Shown: positions 42,169 to 51,049 of the stretch, in pieces
How positions within the stretch are numbered: the stretch's first letter is position 1
Layout of the letters: the number at the start of each line of letters is the position of its first letter
From: Clostridia bacterium
GTDB taxonomy: Bacteria > Bacillota > Clostridia > Oscillospirales > Acutalibacteraceae
DNA: 64,000 nucleotides
Direction of reading: 5' to 3'
Assembly (NCBI GenBank): GCA_017432165.1
Contig: JAFRJS010000095.1
Span: 28,950 to 92,949, forward strand
Made by a program: the position numbers and the translations under genes
The notes under the pieces: model-generated
The model's database searches: none
Told to the model about the DNA's origin: nothing
The model's input: the letters and a program-made list of their open reading frames with translations, nothing else

Positions 42169-43362
42169 TTATTGATTAATTATTTTTTCGGCAGCAAACA
42201 GTATGCCAATTTGCGCAGTATGAAAATTAAGCCCTCCTTGTACCCAAACGGCGTAAGGATCCCGCAGCGGCCCATCTGCGGAAAGTTCAATCGACGAACC
42301 CAAAGTAAAAGTTCCCGCAGCCATTATAACCTGGTCTTCGTATCCCGGCATGTCCCACGGTTCCGGAGACACAAAAGAATCAACGGGAGAACCTTGCTGA
42401 ATTCCTTTGCAAAAATTAATGAGTGCTTCACGGCTGCGCAAAACAACAGATTGAACGATATCACATCTGTTATCATCTGATTTTGGGAAAACTTCGTAGC
42501 CCATAATTTCGAAAACAGACGCAGTAAAAACGGCAGTTTTAAGTGCTTCTGCCACGGCATGCGGAGCGTTAAAAATACCCATAAAAAGCTCCCTGTTTAT
42601 TCCCAAAGTTGCCCCGATTTCTTTTCCGATACCCGGGCAAGTTAATCTGCAAGCGCATTTTTCTATTAAATCACTTTTCCCCGCAATATATCCTCCGGTT
42701 CGCGCAATGCCGCCGCCAGGGTTTTTTATCAGCGAACCGACAACTAAATCTGCACCAACTTCAGAAGGTTCATCTTTTTCTGTAAACTCTCCGTAGCAAT
42801 TATCCACCATTACTATAACGTTAGGGTCAATATTTTTTGCGCAGTCTATAATTTTTTTGATTTTGGCCACAGAAAGAGAATCTCTTAGCGTATATCCCCT
42901 GGAGCGCTGGATATATATAACTTTATATTTTTCTTTGCTCATTTTATTTTTTATTTCGGTTAAATATTCTTTTTCATTTTTATTGTATTCCAGATAATCA
43001 AATTCTATCTTAAAATCATTTAAGCAGCCAAAATCGTTTTTTGAATTTATAACGTCATTTAATGTGTCATAAGGTTTCCCTGTAACAGATAGCACTTTGT
43101 CAAACGGCCGCAAAATACCAAAAAGCGCCACCGTTAAGGCATGTGTCCCGCTTACTATGGTAGATCTGACTAATGCGTCCTGCGCACCGAAAATTTTTGC
43201 AAAAACCTCGTCTAATTTTTCTCGCCCGCGGTCGCCGTATCCGTAGCCGGTGGTAGATGCAAAATGGCTTTCGCTGACACCAGAGTCAATAAAGGCTTTT
43301 AAAACTTTCTGCTGATTGTGTTCTGAAATAATTTCAACTTTTTCAAACTGTTTTTTGCACAT
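42169..43362 (-). CDS. PLP-dependent lyase-like protein, YnbB / aluminium-resistance family
   Basis: This is a PLP-fold type I enzyme of the Met_gamma_lyase (aluminium-resistance, YnbB) family. Visible are TTGYGYGDRGREKLDEVFAK (near residue 37, shown in part), VSGTHALTVALFGIL, MVDNCYGEF with the PLP-ring Asp, and the Lys in SLIKNPGGGIARTGGY near residue 215. The reaction in this branch is not established. The ATG at 43362 has no ribosome binding site. The frame stays open upstream through ~18 family-like residues (IFNFSEKTKKIRNKALE) to ATT codons at 43419-43411, with AAAAGGAG just before them, so the true start may be AUU. It lies between divIB and yabP. Confidence 0.85.
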   Translation of the reverse strand: MCKKQFEKVEIISEHNQQKVLKAFIDSGVSESHFASTTGYGYGDRGREKLDEVFAKIFGAQDALVRSTIVSGTHALTVALFGILRPFDKVLSVTGKPYDTLNDVINSKNDFGCLNDFKIEFDYLEYNKNEKEYLTEIKNKMSKEKYKVIYIQRSRGYTLRDSLSVAKIKKIIDCAKNIDPNVIVMVDNCYGEFTEKDEPSEVGADLVVGSLIKNPGGGIARTGGYIAGKSDLIEKCACRLTCPGIGKEIGATLGINRELFMGIFNAPHAVAEALKTAVFTASVFEIMGYEVFPKSDDNRCDIVQSVVLRSREALINFCKGIQQGSPVDSFVSPEPWDMPGYEDQVIMAAGTFTLGSSIELSADGPLRDPYAVWVQGGLNFHTAQIGILFAAEKIINQ

Positions 43363-43452
43363 TTCAAGCGCTTTGTTTCGTATTTTCTTTGTTTTTTCAC
43401 TAAAATTAAAAATAATAATTTTCTCCTTTTTATTTTATATTTTTTATAAAAA

Positions 43453-44262
43453 TCATTCAGACGTAAAATAAGACCTGTTTTCTTTTTTAAGTGTTTTAAG
43501 GTTAAGCGTTCCTTTTTCGGAAGCGCTTATTTTGTTCATTATAATTTCTTTGGCGGTAAGAAGTTTGTAGCTTAAATCTTCTTCTGAGCCTATTAAAATT
43601 TTTATTCTGTGATCATAAACTATTTTTACGTCGTTTAAATTTGAAGCATCAATTTCATTTAAAAAATTAAGTTCGTTGGACTTAAATGCATCTATGATTT
43701 TAAACACCGATTCTTTTGCTTTCGGGTCTTTATATTTAATGCTGCCGTTTTTTTCGATTTCAAATTCAATTCCTTTAACGTGTATAATTTCCGGCGGAAT
43801 TTCAACCGTTTTTTCAAGAAGTTTATCGCACTTGCTTATTACCAAATATTCATCTTCGTGTTCCAAAAAATAGCAAGGAGATCCTGTGGTAATTTTAATT
43901 TCAATACTGCCGGGCATTTTTTTGCTAATTTCCGCCTTTTCCACATACGGAAGTTTGTCGTAAATTGCTTTTCCTGCATTTCCAGAATTAATAAACAGAA
44001 GATTCTTGCCCATATTAATTCCGCTTGCTGAAATAATTTCGCTGTCGTCGTAATGGCTATTACCCGTTACTGTTATATTTCTAACAAAAAAGATACTGTC
44101 AAGCGTTATTTTAAAGCCAAACCATAGCCCAATTACCACTGCCGCAAAACAAAATAAAATCATACTCCGCTTAATAATTTTTTTAATAAGCGTCCTTTTT
44201 TTTATTCGTTTTTTTATGTATGCTTCTCGTTTTCTTCTTTTTGGACCCATTATTTTAATCAT
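43453..44262 (-). CDS. divIB: cell division protein DivIB/FtsQ
   Basis: The 269-residue protein has a very basic cytoplasmic N-terminus (KRRKREAYIKKRIKKRT), one membrane helix (about 32-52), and a POTRA domain beginning FVRNITVTGNSHYDDSEII (near residue 57), followed by the FtsQ/DivIB beta domain. It is the division-site scaffold that pairs with DivIC, encoded four genes downstream. It follows murA1 by 12 nt, a usual mur-div neighbourhood. The start at 44262 has AAGGTGA upstream. Confidence 0.9.
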   Translation of the reverse strand: MIKIMGPKRRKREAYIKKRIKKRTLIKKIIKRSMILFCFAAVVIGLWFGFKITLDSIFFVRNITVTGNSHYDDSEIISASGINMGKNLLFINSGNAGKAIYDKLPYVEKAEISKKMPGSIEIKITTGSPCYFLEHEDEYLVISKCDKLLEKTVEIPPEIIHVKGIEFEIEKNGSIKYKDPKAKESVFKIIDAFKSNELNFLNEIDASNLNDVKIVYDHRIKILIGSEEDLSYKLLTAKEIIMNKISASEKGTLNLKTLKKENRSYFTSE

Positions 44263-44274
44263 CTTTTTTCACCT

Positions 44275-45528
44275 TTACACCCTTCTTATTACTGCTCCAA
44301 CATTTGATAAATTTTTTTCTATATTTTCATATCCTCTGTCAATGTGATTAAGCCCGGAAATTTTTGTAATTCCTTCTGCACCAAGCCCTGCTACTATAAG
44401 CGAGGCAGCGCCCCGCAAATCAGACGCACTTACTTCTGCACCGTATAATCTTTTTACTCCTTCTACAATTGCTACTTTGTCTTCCACTTTTATATCTGCT
44501 CCTAATCTAAGTAGTTCCCCCACGTGTTTGTACCTGTTTGAAAAAATATTTTCCACAAACATGCTCGTTCCGTCCGCAATAGTCGTCATGGCCATTACAG
44601 GTGCCTGAGCGTCAGTCGGAAATCCCGGATAAGGCATTGTCCTTATTAATCTATTATAATACGGTCTTTCGGGAGAATCTATAATTAAAATATTATCACA
44701 AAACATCTTTATTATACAACCCGCTTCTTCAAAAATTGGTATAATCGAGCTTATATTATCTTCAACAACGTTTTTTAAAACCAAACTTCCGGAAGTTATC
44801 GCCGCACACGCCATGTATGTTACGGCTGCAATTCTGTCCGGTATGATTTTATGCTCTGTACCATGAAGTTTATTTACACCTTCGATTGTGATAACTCCGC
44901 TTTCGGAATATTTTATCTTTGCCCCGCATTTATTTAAAAATAAAATCAAATCCATTATTTCGGGTTCTTTTGCTGCATTTGTAAGAACGGTTACACCCTT
45001 TGCTTTAACTGCTGCGAGTATTAAATTTTCCGTTGCACCGACGCTTGGAAACGAAAGAGCAATATTGCTTCCAATAAGCCCAAGCGATTCACATTCCAAA
45101 AAACCATGTTTTTCGTTTATTTTAAGTCCGAGTTGCCTTAGTCCTTCCAAATGCAAATCAATAGGTCTTGGACCAAGTTCACACCCTCCCGGGAATGATA
45201 ATTTTGCGCTTTTTTTACGGGAAACAAGTGCCCCCAAAAATATAATGGAGGATCTCATTTCGCGCATTAAAGATTGTGGTATTTCATTTTTTGAGATATT
45301 TTTTGAATTAACTGTTATCGTACCACCGCAAAAAGAAACTTTGCACCCTAAATGCTCCAAAACCTTAATTGTAACCTGAACGTCAGAAATATTCGGGCAA
45401 CCGTGTATAACGCATTCATCTTCGCAGATAATGGAAGCAGCCAAAATCGGAAGTATGCTGTTTTTAGCGCCTTGAACTTTTATTTCACCCTCTAAACGAT
45501 GTAGCCCCTCTATTATTAATTTTGACAC
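44275..45528 (-). CDS. murA: UDP-N-acetylglucosamine 1-carboxyvinyltransferase (first copy)
   Basis: First committed step of peptidoglycan synthesis: adds enolpyruvate from PEP to UDP-GlcNAc. At 417 residues, it has QGAKNSILPILAAS at the start, the active-site loop SFPGGCELGPRPIDLH with the nucleophile Cys (near residue 117, the fosfomycin target), and PYPGFPTDAQAP near residue 300. The Cys is kept, so fosfomycin sensitivity would be expected at the enzyme level. It heads the divIB/yab group. A second murA lies at 49.7-51.0 kb. Confidence 0.96.
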   Translation of the reverse strand: MSKLIIEGLHRLEGEIKVQGAKNSILPILAASIICEDECVIHGCPNISDVQVTIKVLEHLGCKVSFCGGTITVNSKNISKNEIPQSLMREMRSSIIFLGALVSRKKSAKLSFPGGCELGPRPIDLHLEGLRQLGLKINEKHGFLECESLGLIGSNIALSFPSVGATENLILAAVKAKGVTVLTNAAKEPEIMDLILFLNKCGAKIKYSESGVITIEGVNKLHGTEHKIIPDRIAAVTYMACAAITSGSLVLKNVVEDNISSIIPIFEEAGCIIKMFCDNILIIDSPERPYYNRLIRTMPYPGFPTDAQAPVMAMTTIADGTSMFVENIFSNRYKHVGELLRLGADIKVEDKVAIVEGVKRLYGAEVSASDLRGAASLIVAGLGAEGITKISGLNHIDRGYENIEKNLSNVGAVIRRV

Positions 45529-45737
45529 TAAACATACACCCCTTTTTAGTTTTTACAAAACCGCAAAAACCAAGAATAAATCAGTTCTGTATATATTGGG
45601 TATAATATTCAGTGCAAGCCTTATGTTGATAATAATTTTTTAAATTCCCCGGTAAAAAATATAACTTGAACTTCACTTAAAATAAAGTTATGCTATATTA
45701 GTAAAGGAATTTTTACCTAAAAAAACAGGAGATGGGC

Positions 45738-46757
45738 ATGAAAAAAAAATCAAAAATATTTTTTAATATACTTGCATTACTTGTTCCGGTGGGGCTTATT
45801 ATATATTTTATAACTTCCGAAAACGGCTTGATTGACCTTATTGAGAGTGCGTCGAGTTTTAACTGGTTTTGGCTTATTTTTGGAGTACTTTGCCAGCTTT
45901 TAAACGTTGCAATAGACGCCTTTATTCTTTATAAATTTACAAATAATTACGACAAATCATATACTTACGCAAAAGGGCTTAAATGCACAGCGGTCGGGCA
46001 ATTTTTTAGCATAATAACTCCCGGCGCCGTTGGTGGACAACCAATGCAGCTTTACTGCTTTTCAAAGCAAAAAGTATCTGCGGGAGTGGCATCCTCAGTT
46101 TTAATACAAAAATTTCTTGTTTACCAAAGTACAATAACGCTATATAGCTTTGTTTCTGCTGTTTTAAATTTTGATATTTTCTTTAGCGGCATGGGCGGTA
46201 TTATGATAACTTTAGCGATCTTCGGATTTGTTTCTCACGTAGCGGTAATAGGCATTATGTATATGTTTTCATTCAATAGAAAGCTCACCTTTAAACTTAT
46301 AAACTGGATTTTTAATTTACTTGTAAAAATAAAATTAATAAAAAACCCAGAAGAAAAAATACAAAAAACAAAAGAAAACCTTGAACATTTTCACGAGTGC
46401 AACAAATCACTTTATAAAAATAAAAAACTTTTTATTCAAACAATTTTATTAACAATCATTCAGCTTACGCTTATTTTCTTAATTCCATATACAATTTACA
46501 GGGGATTTAACTTTTTTGGAGCAAATGCATTTGATATGGTAACCGGACAATCTTTTGTAGTAATGGTTTCCTCGTTTATGCCGCTTCCGGGTGGTTCCGG
46601 TGCTGCGGAAGGGTGTTTTTACGTGTTTTTTGATACATTTTTTACTCAAAGTACCATTAAATCCGCAATACTTATCTGGCGAATTATCACATATTTTTTA
46701 AATATTATAATATTTGCTCCGTTTATTAGATTTCCAAAAGAAACTAAAAGCAAATAA
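45738..46757 (+). CDS. YbhN/MprF-type flippase-like membrane protein (first copy)
   Basis: The 339-residue protein has about eight membrane segments and belongs to the LPG_synthase_TM (UPF0104/YbhN) family. Signatures are GQFFSIITPGAVGGQPMQLY near residue 95, LIQKFLVYQSTITLYS, and MVSSFMPLPGGSGAAEG near the C-terminus. The fold equals the flippase half of MprF, which moves modified lipids across the membrane. No synthase domain is fused here. The start at 45738 was chosen over 45732 because AGGAG lies 6 nt before it. It is followed by a GT2 gene and a paralogue, suggesting a glycolipid or lipid-linked sugar pathway. Confidence 0.85.
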   Translation: MKKKSKIFFNILALLVPVGLIIYFITSENGLIDLIESASSFNWFWLIFGVLCQLLNVAIDAFILYKFTNNYDKSYTYAKGLKCTAVGQFFSIITPGAVGGQPMQLYCFSKQKVSAGVASSVLIQKFLVYQSTITLYSFVSAVLNFDIFFSGMGGIMITLAIFGFVSHVAVIGIMYMFSFNRKLTFKLINWIFNLLVKIKLIKNPEEKIQKTKENLEHFHECNKSLYKNKKLFIQTILLTIIQLTLIFLIPYTIYRGFNFFGANAFDMVTGQSFVVMVSSFMPLPGGSGAAEGCFYVFFDTFFTQSTIKSAILIWRIITYFLNIIIFAPFIRFPKETKSK

Positions 46758-46788
46758 AAATGTTCTTTATTTAGGAGGCCAAAAAACG

Positions 46789-47787
46789 ATGAAATCACCA
46801 GAAATAAGTTTGATTATTCCAGTTTATAATGTAGAAAAGTATCTTACCCGTGCATTAAAATCCGTGGAAGAACAAACTTTTAAAAATTTCGAAGTAATTA
46901 TCGTAGATGACGGTTCAACGGATAAAAGCGTAGAGATAGCCGAAGAATTTTGTAAAAAAAATAAAAATTTTTACCTTATAAAACAGCAAAACAAAGGTCC
47001 CGCTGCAGCAAGAAACACGGCTCTTGACTCTTGCAAAGGAAAATACATAGGTTTTATGGATAGCGATGACTACTTGGAACCTAAATTTTTAGAACTTCTA
47101 TACGATGCTGCAATTAAAAATGACGCCGATATAAGCTGCTGTAATTTTAATTTTTATTACCCCGAAAAAAATTTAAAATTATATATGCCTTTTAATTCAA
47201 TTCCGGGAGTATACTCAAAAACAAAAGCCTTAAAAAAATTAATTTTAGACATCGGCACACATTATTTTGTATGGAATAAACTAACAAAAAGAGAGTTATT
47301 CTTTGAAAATAATTTTAAATTTGACGAAATGTATTTTGAGGATATAGCTGCATCACCCAGGCTTTTTTACTATGCAAATAAAATAGTTTTTTCGGGTAAA
47401 GCGCTTTATAACTACACAAGCAGAGAAACCAGTATTCTTCACTCGATGAATGTTAAAAAAATAAACGATTTTATTAAATCTTTGGGCGTTATAAGAAACT
47501 TTTTGGAAAACGAAAAAGCTTACAAAGATTACCGCAAGCATATTTGGATATACTCGCAGAAAGCAAAAATAGTTTGCTACTATTATGTTTTTATGCTGCA
47601 TGCAAAAGAGAAAAATTTCAGCAAATTTTTAGAAAACATAAGTTCTGCCACAAAGTCGATTGATTATTTTGCAGGGAATTTATTTAAACCCACCAAAGGC
47701 GAAAATTTACCGGAAGTACCTTATCCGATTATAAAACCGCCGAAAAAAGTTAAAATCAAGAAAAAGAAAATGAAAAAACATGCTTAA
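46789..47787 (+). CDS. glycosyltransferase family 2 (cytoplasmic)
   Basis: The 332-residue protein is a GT-A fold glycosyltransferase: SLIIPVYNVEKYLTRALKSV at residues 6-25, VDDGSTDKS (nucleotide-sugar binding), ARNTALDSCKGKYIGFMDSDDY with the metal-binding DSDD near residue 93, and EDIAASPRLFYYANK with the catalytic ED region. The catalytic fold begins at residue 6 with no signal peptide, so it works at the inner membrane face. The C-terminus is very Lys-rich. The start at 46789 has TAGGAGG 8 nt upstream. It is sandwiched between two flippase-like genes, so a lipid-linked acceptor is likely. Confidence 0.9.
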   Translation: MKSPEISLIIPVYNVEKYLTRALKSVEEQTFKNFEVIIVDDGSTDKSVEIAEEFCKKNKNFYLIKQQNKGPAAARNTALDSCKGKYIGFMDSDDYLEPKFLELLYDAAIKNDADISCCNFNFYYPEKNLKLYMPFNSIPGVYSKTKALKKLILDIGTHYFVWNKLTKRELFFENNFKFDEMYFEDIAASPRLFYYANKIVFSGKALYNYTSRETSILHSMNVKKINDFIKSLGVIRNFLENEKAYKDYRKHIWIYSQKAKIVCYYYVFMLHAKEKNFSKFLENISSATKSIDYFAGNLFKPTKGENLPEVPYPIIKPPKKVKIKKKKMKKHA

Positions 47788-47803
47788 CATCTGAATAAAC
47801 ATT

Positions 47804-47831
47804 CCATGTGTGCTAAATACTATACACATGG
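47804..47831 (+). repeat. perfect inverted repeat enclosing a start codon
   Basis: CCATGTGT (47804-47811) and ACACATGG (47824-47831) form an 8-bp stem with a 12-nt loop; the 3' arm contains the ATG of the next gene. A4T7 follows, so it could act as a weak terminator or hide the start codon. Confidence 0.6.
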
Positions 47832-48853
47832 AAAATTTTTTTGATAAAATTAAAAAACATTCGCATAAAATAAAAAAATACGGCAGCGCTGTTTTATTTA
47901 TTATATCAGTTGCTATTTTAGTTTATTTTTGCGTGGTAAATAATAATTTAATATGCCTTTGCAAAGTGCTTCCGATTCTTAATTTATACTGGCTTGTCGG
48001 AGGCTTTGTTTCGCTGCTTCTTTCTTGGTATTTTGAAAGCAGAGTTATTGCCACAATTGCACAAAATTTATGCGGCCAAAAACTACCGGGCTATTTTTCT
48101 TATAAAGTAATAATTTATTCGCAGTATTTTTCGGCAATAACTCCCATGGGTCTTGGCTGCCAACCGGCACAAATACTAAAACTGAAAGAAAAAGGAATAA
48201 CCACGGAAAAAGCAGTGGTTATTCTTACAAAAAAGCTGTTAATTTACCAAACCACGCTGGCAATATACTCGGTTATTACAACAATTATTTACTATAATCA
48301 TTTAAAAAACTTATTTCCGGGGCTTATTTTATTTGTTGCTTTTGGAGTGTTTTTTCAGTGTTTTACAATTTTGATTTTGATAGTGATAAAATTTAAATCT
48401 GAGCCAGTTTTAAAAACCTTTAAAAGCATAATTTTTTTATGCGCCAAAATAAAGATAGTAAAAAATCCGCAAAAAACAGTAAGCAGATTTAACAAAAAAA
48501 TAAAATCTGTTTTTGATTGCAACGTTAAAATGGGAAGAAAAACAAATTTAAAGCTGTATTTACTAAATTTTTTGCAAATAACATTTTTACTTTTAATACC
48601 ATTTTTTGTTTTTAAATCTTTTAACCATGAGTTTAATCCAATAATAGAATCAATCTGCACACAATCAGTGGTAAACACGGTTTCTTCCTTTACCCCACTC
48701 CCCGGTGCTTCAGGTACCACAGAAAACGGATTTTTAAAAATGTTTTCTATGATATTTGGCAAAGAAGAAGTTTCGTCGGCAATGATTATATGCAGATTTA
48801 TATCTTTTTATTTTGTAATAATTATTGGCACACTTTTTAAAAAAATCAAATAG
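47828..48853 (+). CDS. YbhN/MprF-type flippase-like membrane protein (second copy)
   Basis: The 341-residue paralogue of the protein two genes upstream has the same family marks: IYSQYFSAITPMGLGCQPAQIL near residue 100, LTKKLLIYQTTLAIYS, and NTVSSFTPLPGASGTTENG near the C-terminus, with about eight membrane segments. The ATG at 47828 has no visible ribosome binding site and lies inside the 3' arm of a perfect hairpin, so expression may be low or regulated. Its 3' end overlaps the convergent walJ gene by 8 nt. Having two such proteins around one GT2 suggests distinct steps or substrates. Confidence 0.82.
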   Translation: MENFFDKIKKHSHKIKKYGSAVLFIISVAILVYFCVVNNNLICLCKVLPILNLYWLVGGFVSLLLSWYFESRVIATIAQNLCGQKLPGYFSYKVIIYSQYFSAITPMGLGCQPAQILKLKEKGITTEKAVVILTKKLLIYQTTLAIYSVITTIIYYNHLKNLFPGLILFVAFGVFFQCFTILILIVIKFKSEPVLKTFKSIIFLCAKIKIVKNPQKTVSRFNKKIKSVFDCNVKMGRKTNLKLYLLNFLQITFLLLIPFFVFKSFNHEFNPIIESICTQSVVNTVSSFTPLPGASGTTENGFLKMFSMIFGKEEVSSAMIICRFISFYFVIIIGTLFKKIK

Positions 48854-49643
48854 AAAAACTTAACTTTTGGGTATTGATTTTTGGCGCAATATTTAAATGA
48901 AAGTCCTTATTTAAAGACATTCCGAAACTGCTGAGATGGCACACAGACGTTTCCATCGCAAGTTCGGGAATGTTATTGTGGGAACTGAGATGCGCCAAAA
49001 TTATATTTTTTGTGCCGTGGTCAACGAGATGCGGCAAAAATTCCGCACAAGATTGATTTGAAAGATGTCCTGAGCTGGAAAGTATGCGCTTTTTTAAATA
49101 ATACGGGTAAGGCCCGTTTTGGAGCATCATTACATCGTGATTAGACTCAAGCATTACAATATTTGCGCCTGTAAGAGCATTTTTTACTTCGTTTGAAACA
49201 AAACCTAAATCCGTACACATTGCAAATTTTTCACCGATTTTATTTGTAAAAACAAATCCAAAACCTTCACTACAATCGTGCGATATTGAAAACGCTTTTA
49301 ATGACGCAAAACCTAAATCCATATTTTTTTTATCGATGATTTCGCATTCTGATTTGGCTTCTATTATTCCCCTGTTTTTTAAATTTGTTATAGTACCCTT
49401 TGAACCATAAATTTTAATGCCGTATCTTTTTGAAAAAACCTTTAACCCAGAAACATGATCCGTATGCTCATGAGTTATAAAAATTCCTTTTACGTTTGAT
49501 ATATCAAGTCCATTTTCGTGTAGTGTTTTTTCAATTTGCTTTGCGCTTTTTCCGCAGTCGATAATCACTGCTTTTTTGTCTTCAAATTCAGCATACGTGC
49601 AGTTACCGCTGCTTCCACTAAAAAGCGGGCAAATTTTAATCAA
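48846..49643 (-). CDS. walJ: metallo-beta-lactamase fold hydrolase, WalJ/YycJ-like
   Basis: The 265-residue protein has the MBL-fold metal motif THEHTDHVSGL (near residue 56) and further ligands in SHDCSEG, CTDLG and LAHLSSHNN. The LFSGSSGNCTY start is typical of YycJ (WalJ), a conserved Firmicute exonuclease-like hydrolase linked with the WalRK cell-wall regulon. The walRK genes are not in this window. It ends the minus-strand series rlmN-prpC-prkC-murA2-walJ. Confidence 0.9.
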   Translation of the reverse strand: MIKICPLFSGSSGNCTYAEFEDKKAVIIDCGKSAKQIEKTLHENGLDISNVKGIFITHEHTDHVSGLKVFSKRYGIKIYGSKGTITNLKNRGIIEAKSECEIIDKKNMDLGFASLKAFSISHDCSEGFGFVFTNKIGEKFAMCTDLGFVSNEVKNALTGANIVMLESNHDVMMLQNGPYPYYLKKRILSSSGHLSNQSCAEFLPHLVDHGTKNIILAHLSSHNNIPELAMETSVCHLSSFGMSLNKDFHLNIAPKINTQKLSFSI

Positions 49644-49715
49644 TTTAATTCCTCCTACTGTTTTTTGGCAGAAAAATTCCCGATAAAGATTTTTTATCTT
49701 TACCGAATTTTATTT

Positions 49716-51005
49716 TTAAATTCCCGAAACTTCTTCCTCCTCAGGAAATATATGAGAAATGTGTTTTATGTCTGCACCTAAATTCGTTAATTTCTCTACT
49801 ATGTTTTCATATCCTCTTTCAATATGGTTTATATTTTCTATTGTTGTTTTCCCGTTTGCTGAGAGCCCTGCTATTATAAGCGCTGCACCGGCTCTAAGGT
49901 CCGTTGCGCTTACTTTTGCGCCGGTTAATTTTTTAACTCCTTCAACCACTGCAAGCCTACCATCAACTGATATTTTTGCGCCCATACGGCTTAATTCTTC
50001 GATATATCTAAATCTATTATCCCAAACCGCTTCGTTTACTATGCTTGTCCCCTCCACGGTGGAAAGGAGGGCAGTTATTTGCGGCTGCATATCTGTTGGA
50101 AAACCCGGGTGTGGCATGGTTTTTATGTTACATTTTTGCAGCGGTTTGTCGCAGAAAACTCTTACTGATTCGTCAAACGATTCCACATTTACTCCCATTT
50201 CTTCCAGCTTGGCTGTAATGGACTCCAGATGTTTTGGAATTACGTTTTCAATTGTAACGTCTCCCCTTGTAGCCACAGCAGCTGCCATGTATGTGCCGGC
50301 TTCAATTTGGTCGGGTATTATAGAATATGTTACACCCTTTAATTTTTTTACACCACGAATTTTTATAACGTCTGTACCTGCACCAAAAATATCTGCACCC
50401 ATGCAGTTTAAAAAGTTAGCAAGATCAACAATGTGTGGCTCTTTGGCGGCGTTTTCTATAACTGTAAGGCCTTCACTTTTTACAGCTGCAAGCATTATAT
50501 TTACAGTTGCACCTACTGATACAACGTCTAAATAAATATGGGTTCCAACCAATTTTTTGCATTCCACATGAATAACTCCGGCATTAATATCATAATCAGC
50601 GCCTAAAGCTTTAAAACCTTTTAAATGCTGGTCAATGGGCCTTGTGCCAAAGTCACATCCCCCGGGCAAACACACACTTGCTTTAGAAAACTTGCCCAAT
50701 AGCGCTCCCATTAAATAGCACGATGCTCTCATTCCACGCATTAAATCATTCGGCGTTTCACAAAAAACCATTTTTGTTGGGTCAATTTCTATGGTATTTT
50801 TATTTATCATTTTAATATTTGCGCCCATGTCGCTTAAAATTCTGCACATAAGCGTAATGTCGCTTATTGCGGGAATGTTTTCTATTTTGCAAACGCCGTC
50901 TGATAAAATTGTTGCCGGCAAAATCGCCACTGCCGCATTCTTAGCGCCGCTTATTGATACTGTTCCTTTTAATTTATGCCCTCCAGATATTACTAATTTA
51001 TCCAA
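49716..51005 (-). CDS. murA: UDP-N-acetylglucosamine 1-carboxyvinyltransferase (second copy)
   Basis: The second MurA paralogue, 429 residues, keeps the active-site Cys in CLPGGCDFGTRPIDQH (near residue 117) and HPGFPTDMQPQ near residue 305. Low-GC Gram-positives usually have two copies (MurA1/MurA2 or MurA/MurZ) with overlapping roles. This one lies 45 nt after the PASTA kinase gene; in some Firmicutes PASTA kinase signalling controls MurA turnover, so the neighbourhood is meaningful. The start is TTG at 51005 with AGAGGTGG 7 nt upstream. Confidence 0.95.
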   Translation of the reverse strand: MDKLVISGGHKLKGTVSISGAKNAAVAILPATILSDGVCKIENIPAISDITLMCRILSDMGANIKMINKNTIEIDPTKMVFCETPNDLMRGMRASCYLMGALLGKFSKASVCLPGGCDFGTRPIDQHLKGFKALGADYDINAGVIHVECKKLVGTHIYLDVVSVGATVNIMLAAVKSEGLTVIENAAKEPHIVDLANFLNCMGADIFGAGTDVIKIRGVKKLKGVTYSIIPDQIEAGTYMAAAVATRGDVTIENVIPKHLESITAKLEEMGVNVESFDESVRVFCDKPLQKCNIKTMPHPGFPTDMQPQITALLSTVEGTSIVNEAVWDNRFRYIEELSRMGAKISVDGRLAVVEGVKKLTGAKVSATDLRAGAALIIAGLSANGKTTIENINHIERGYENIVEKLTNLGADIKHISHIFPEEEEVSGI

Positions 51006-51049
51006 AGCGCCTCCACCTCTTTACTAATATTTCTATAAATTTTTTATTT

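Noticed and set aside
45666..45699. Promoter for the first flippase-like gene (TTGAAC with TATGCT or TATATT).
   Set aside because: One option has a poor -10 box at the correct distance and the other a fair -10 box at 22 bp, so neither is convincing.
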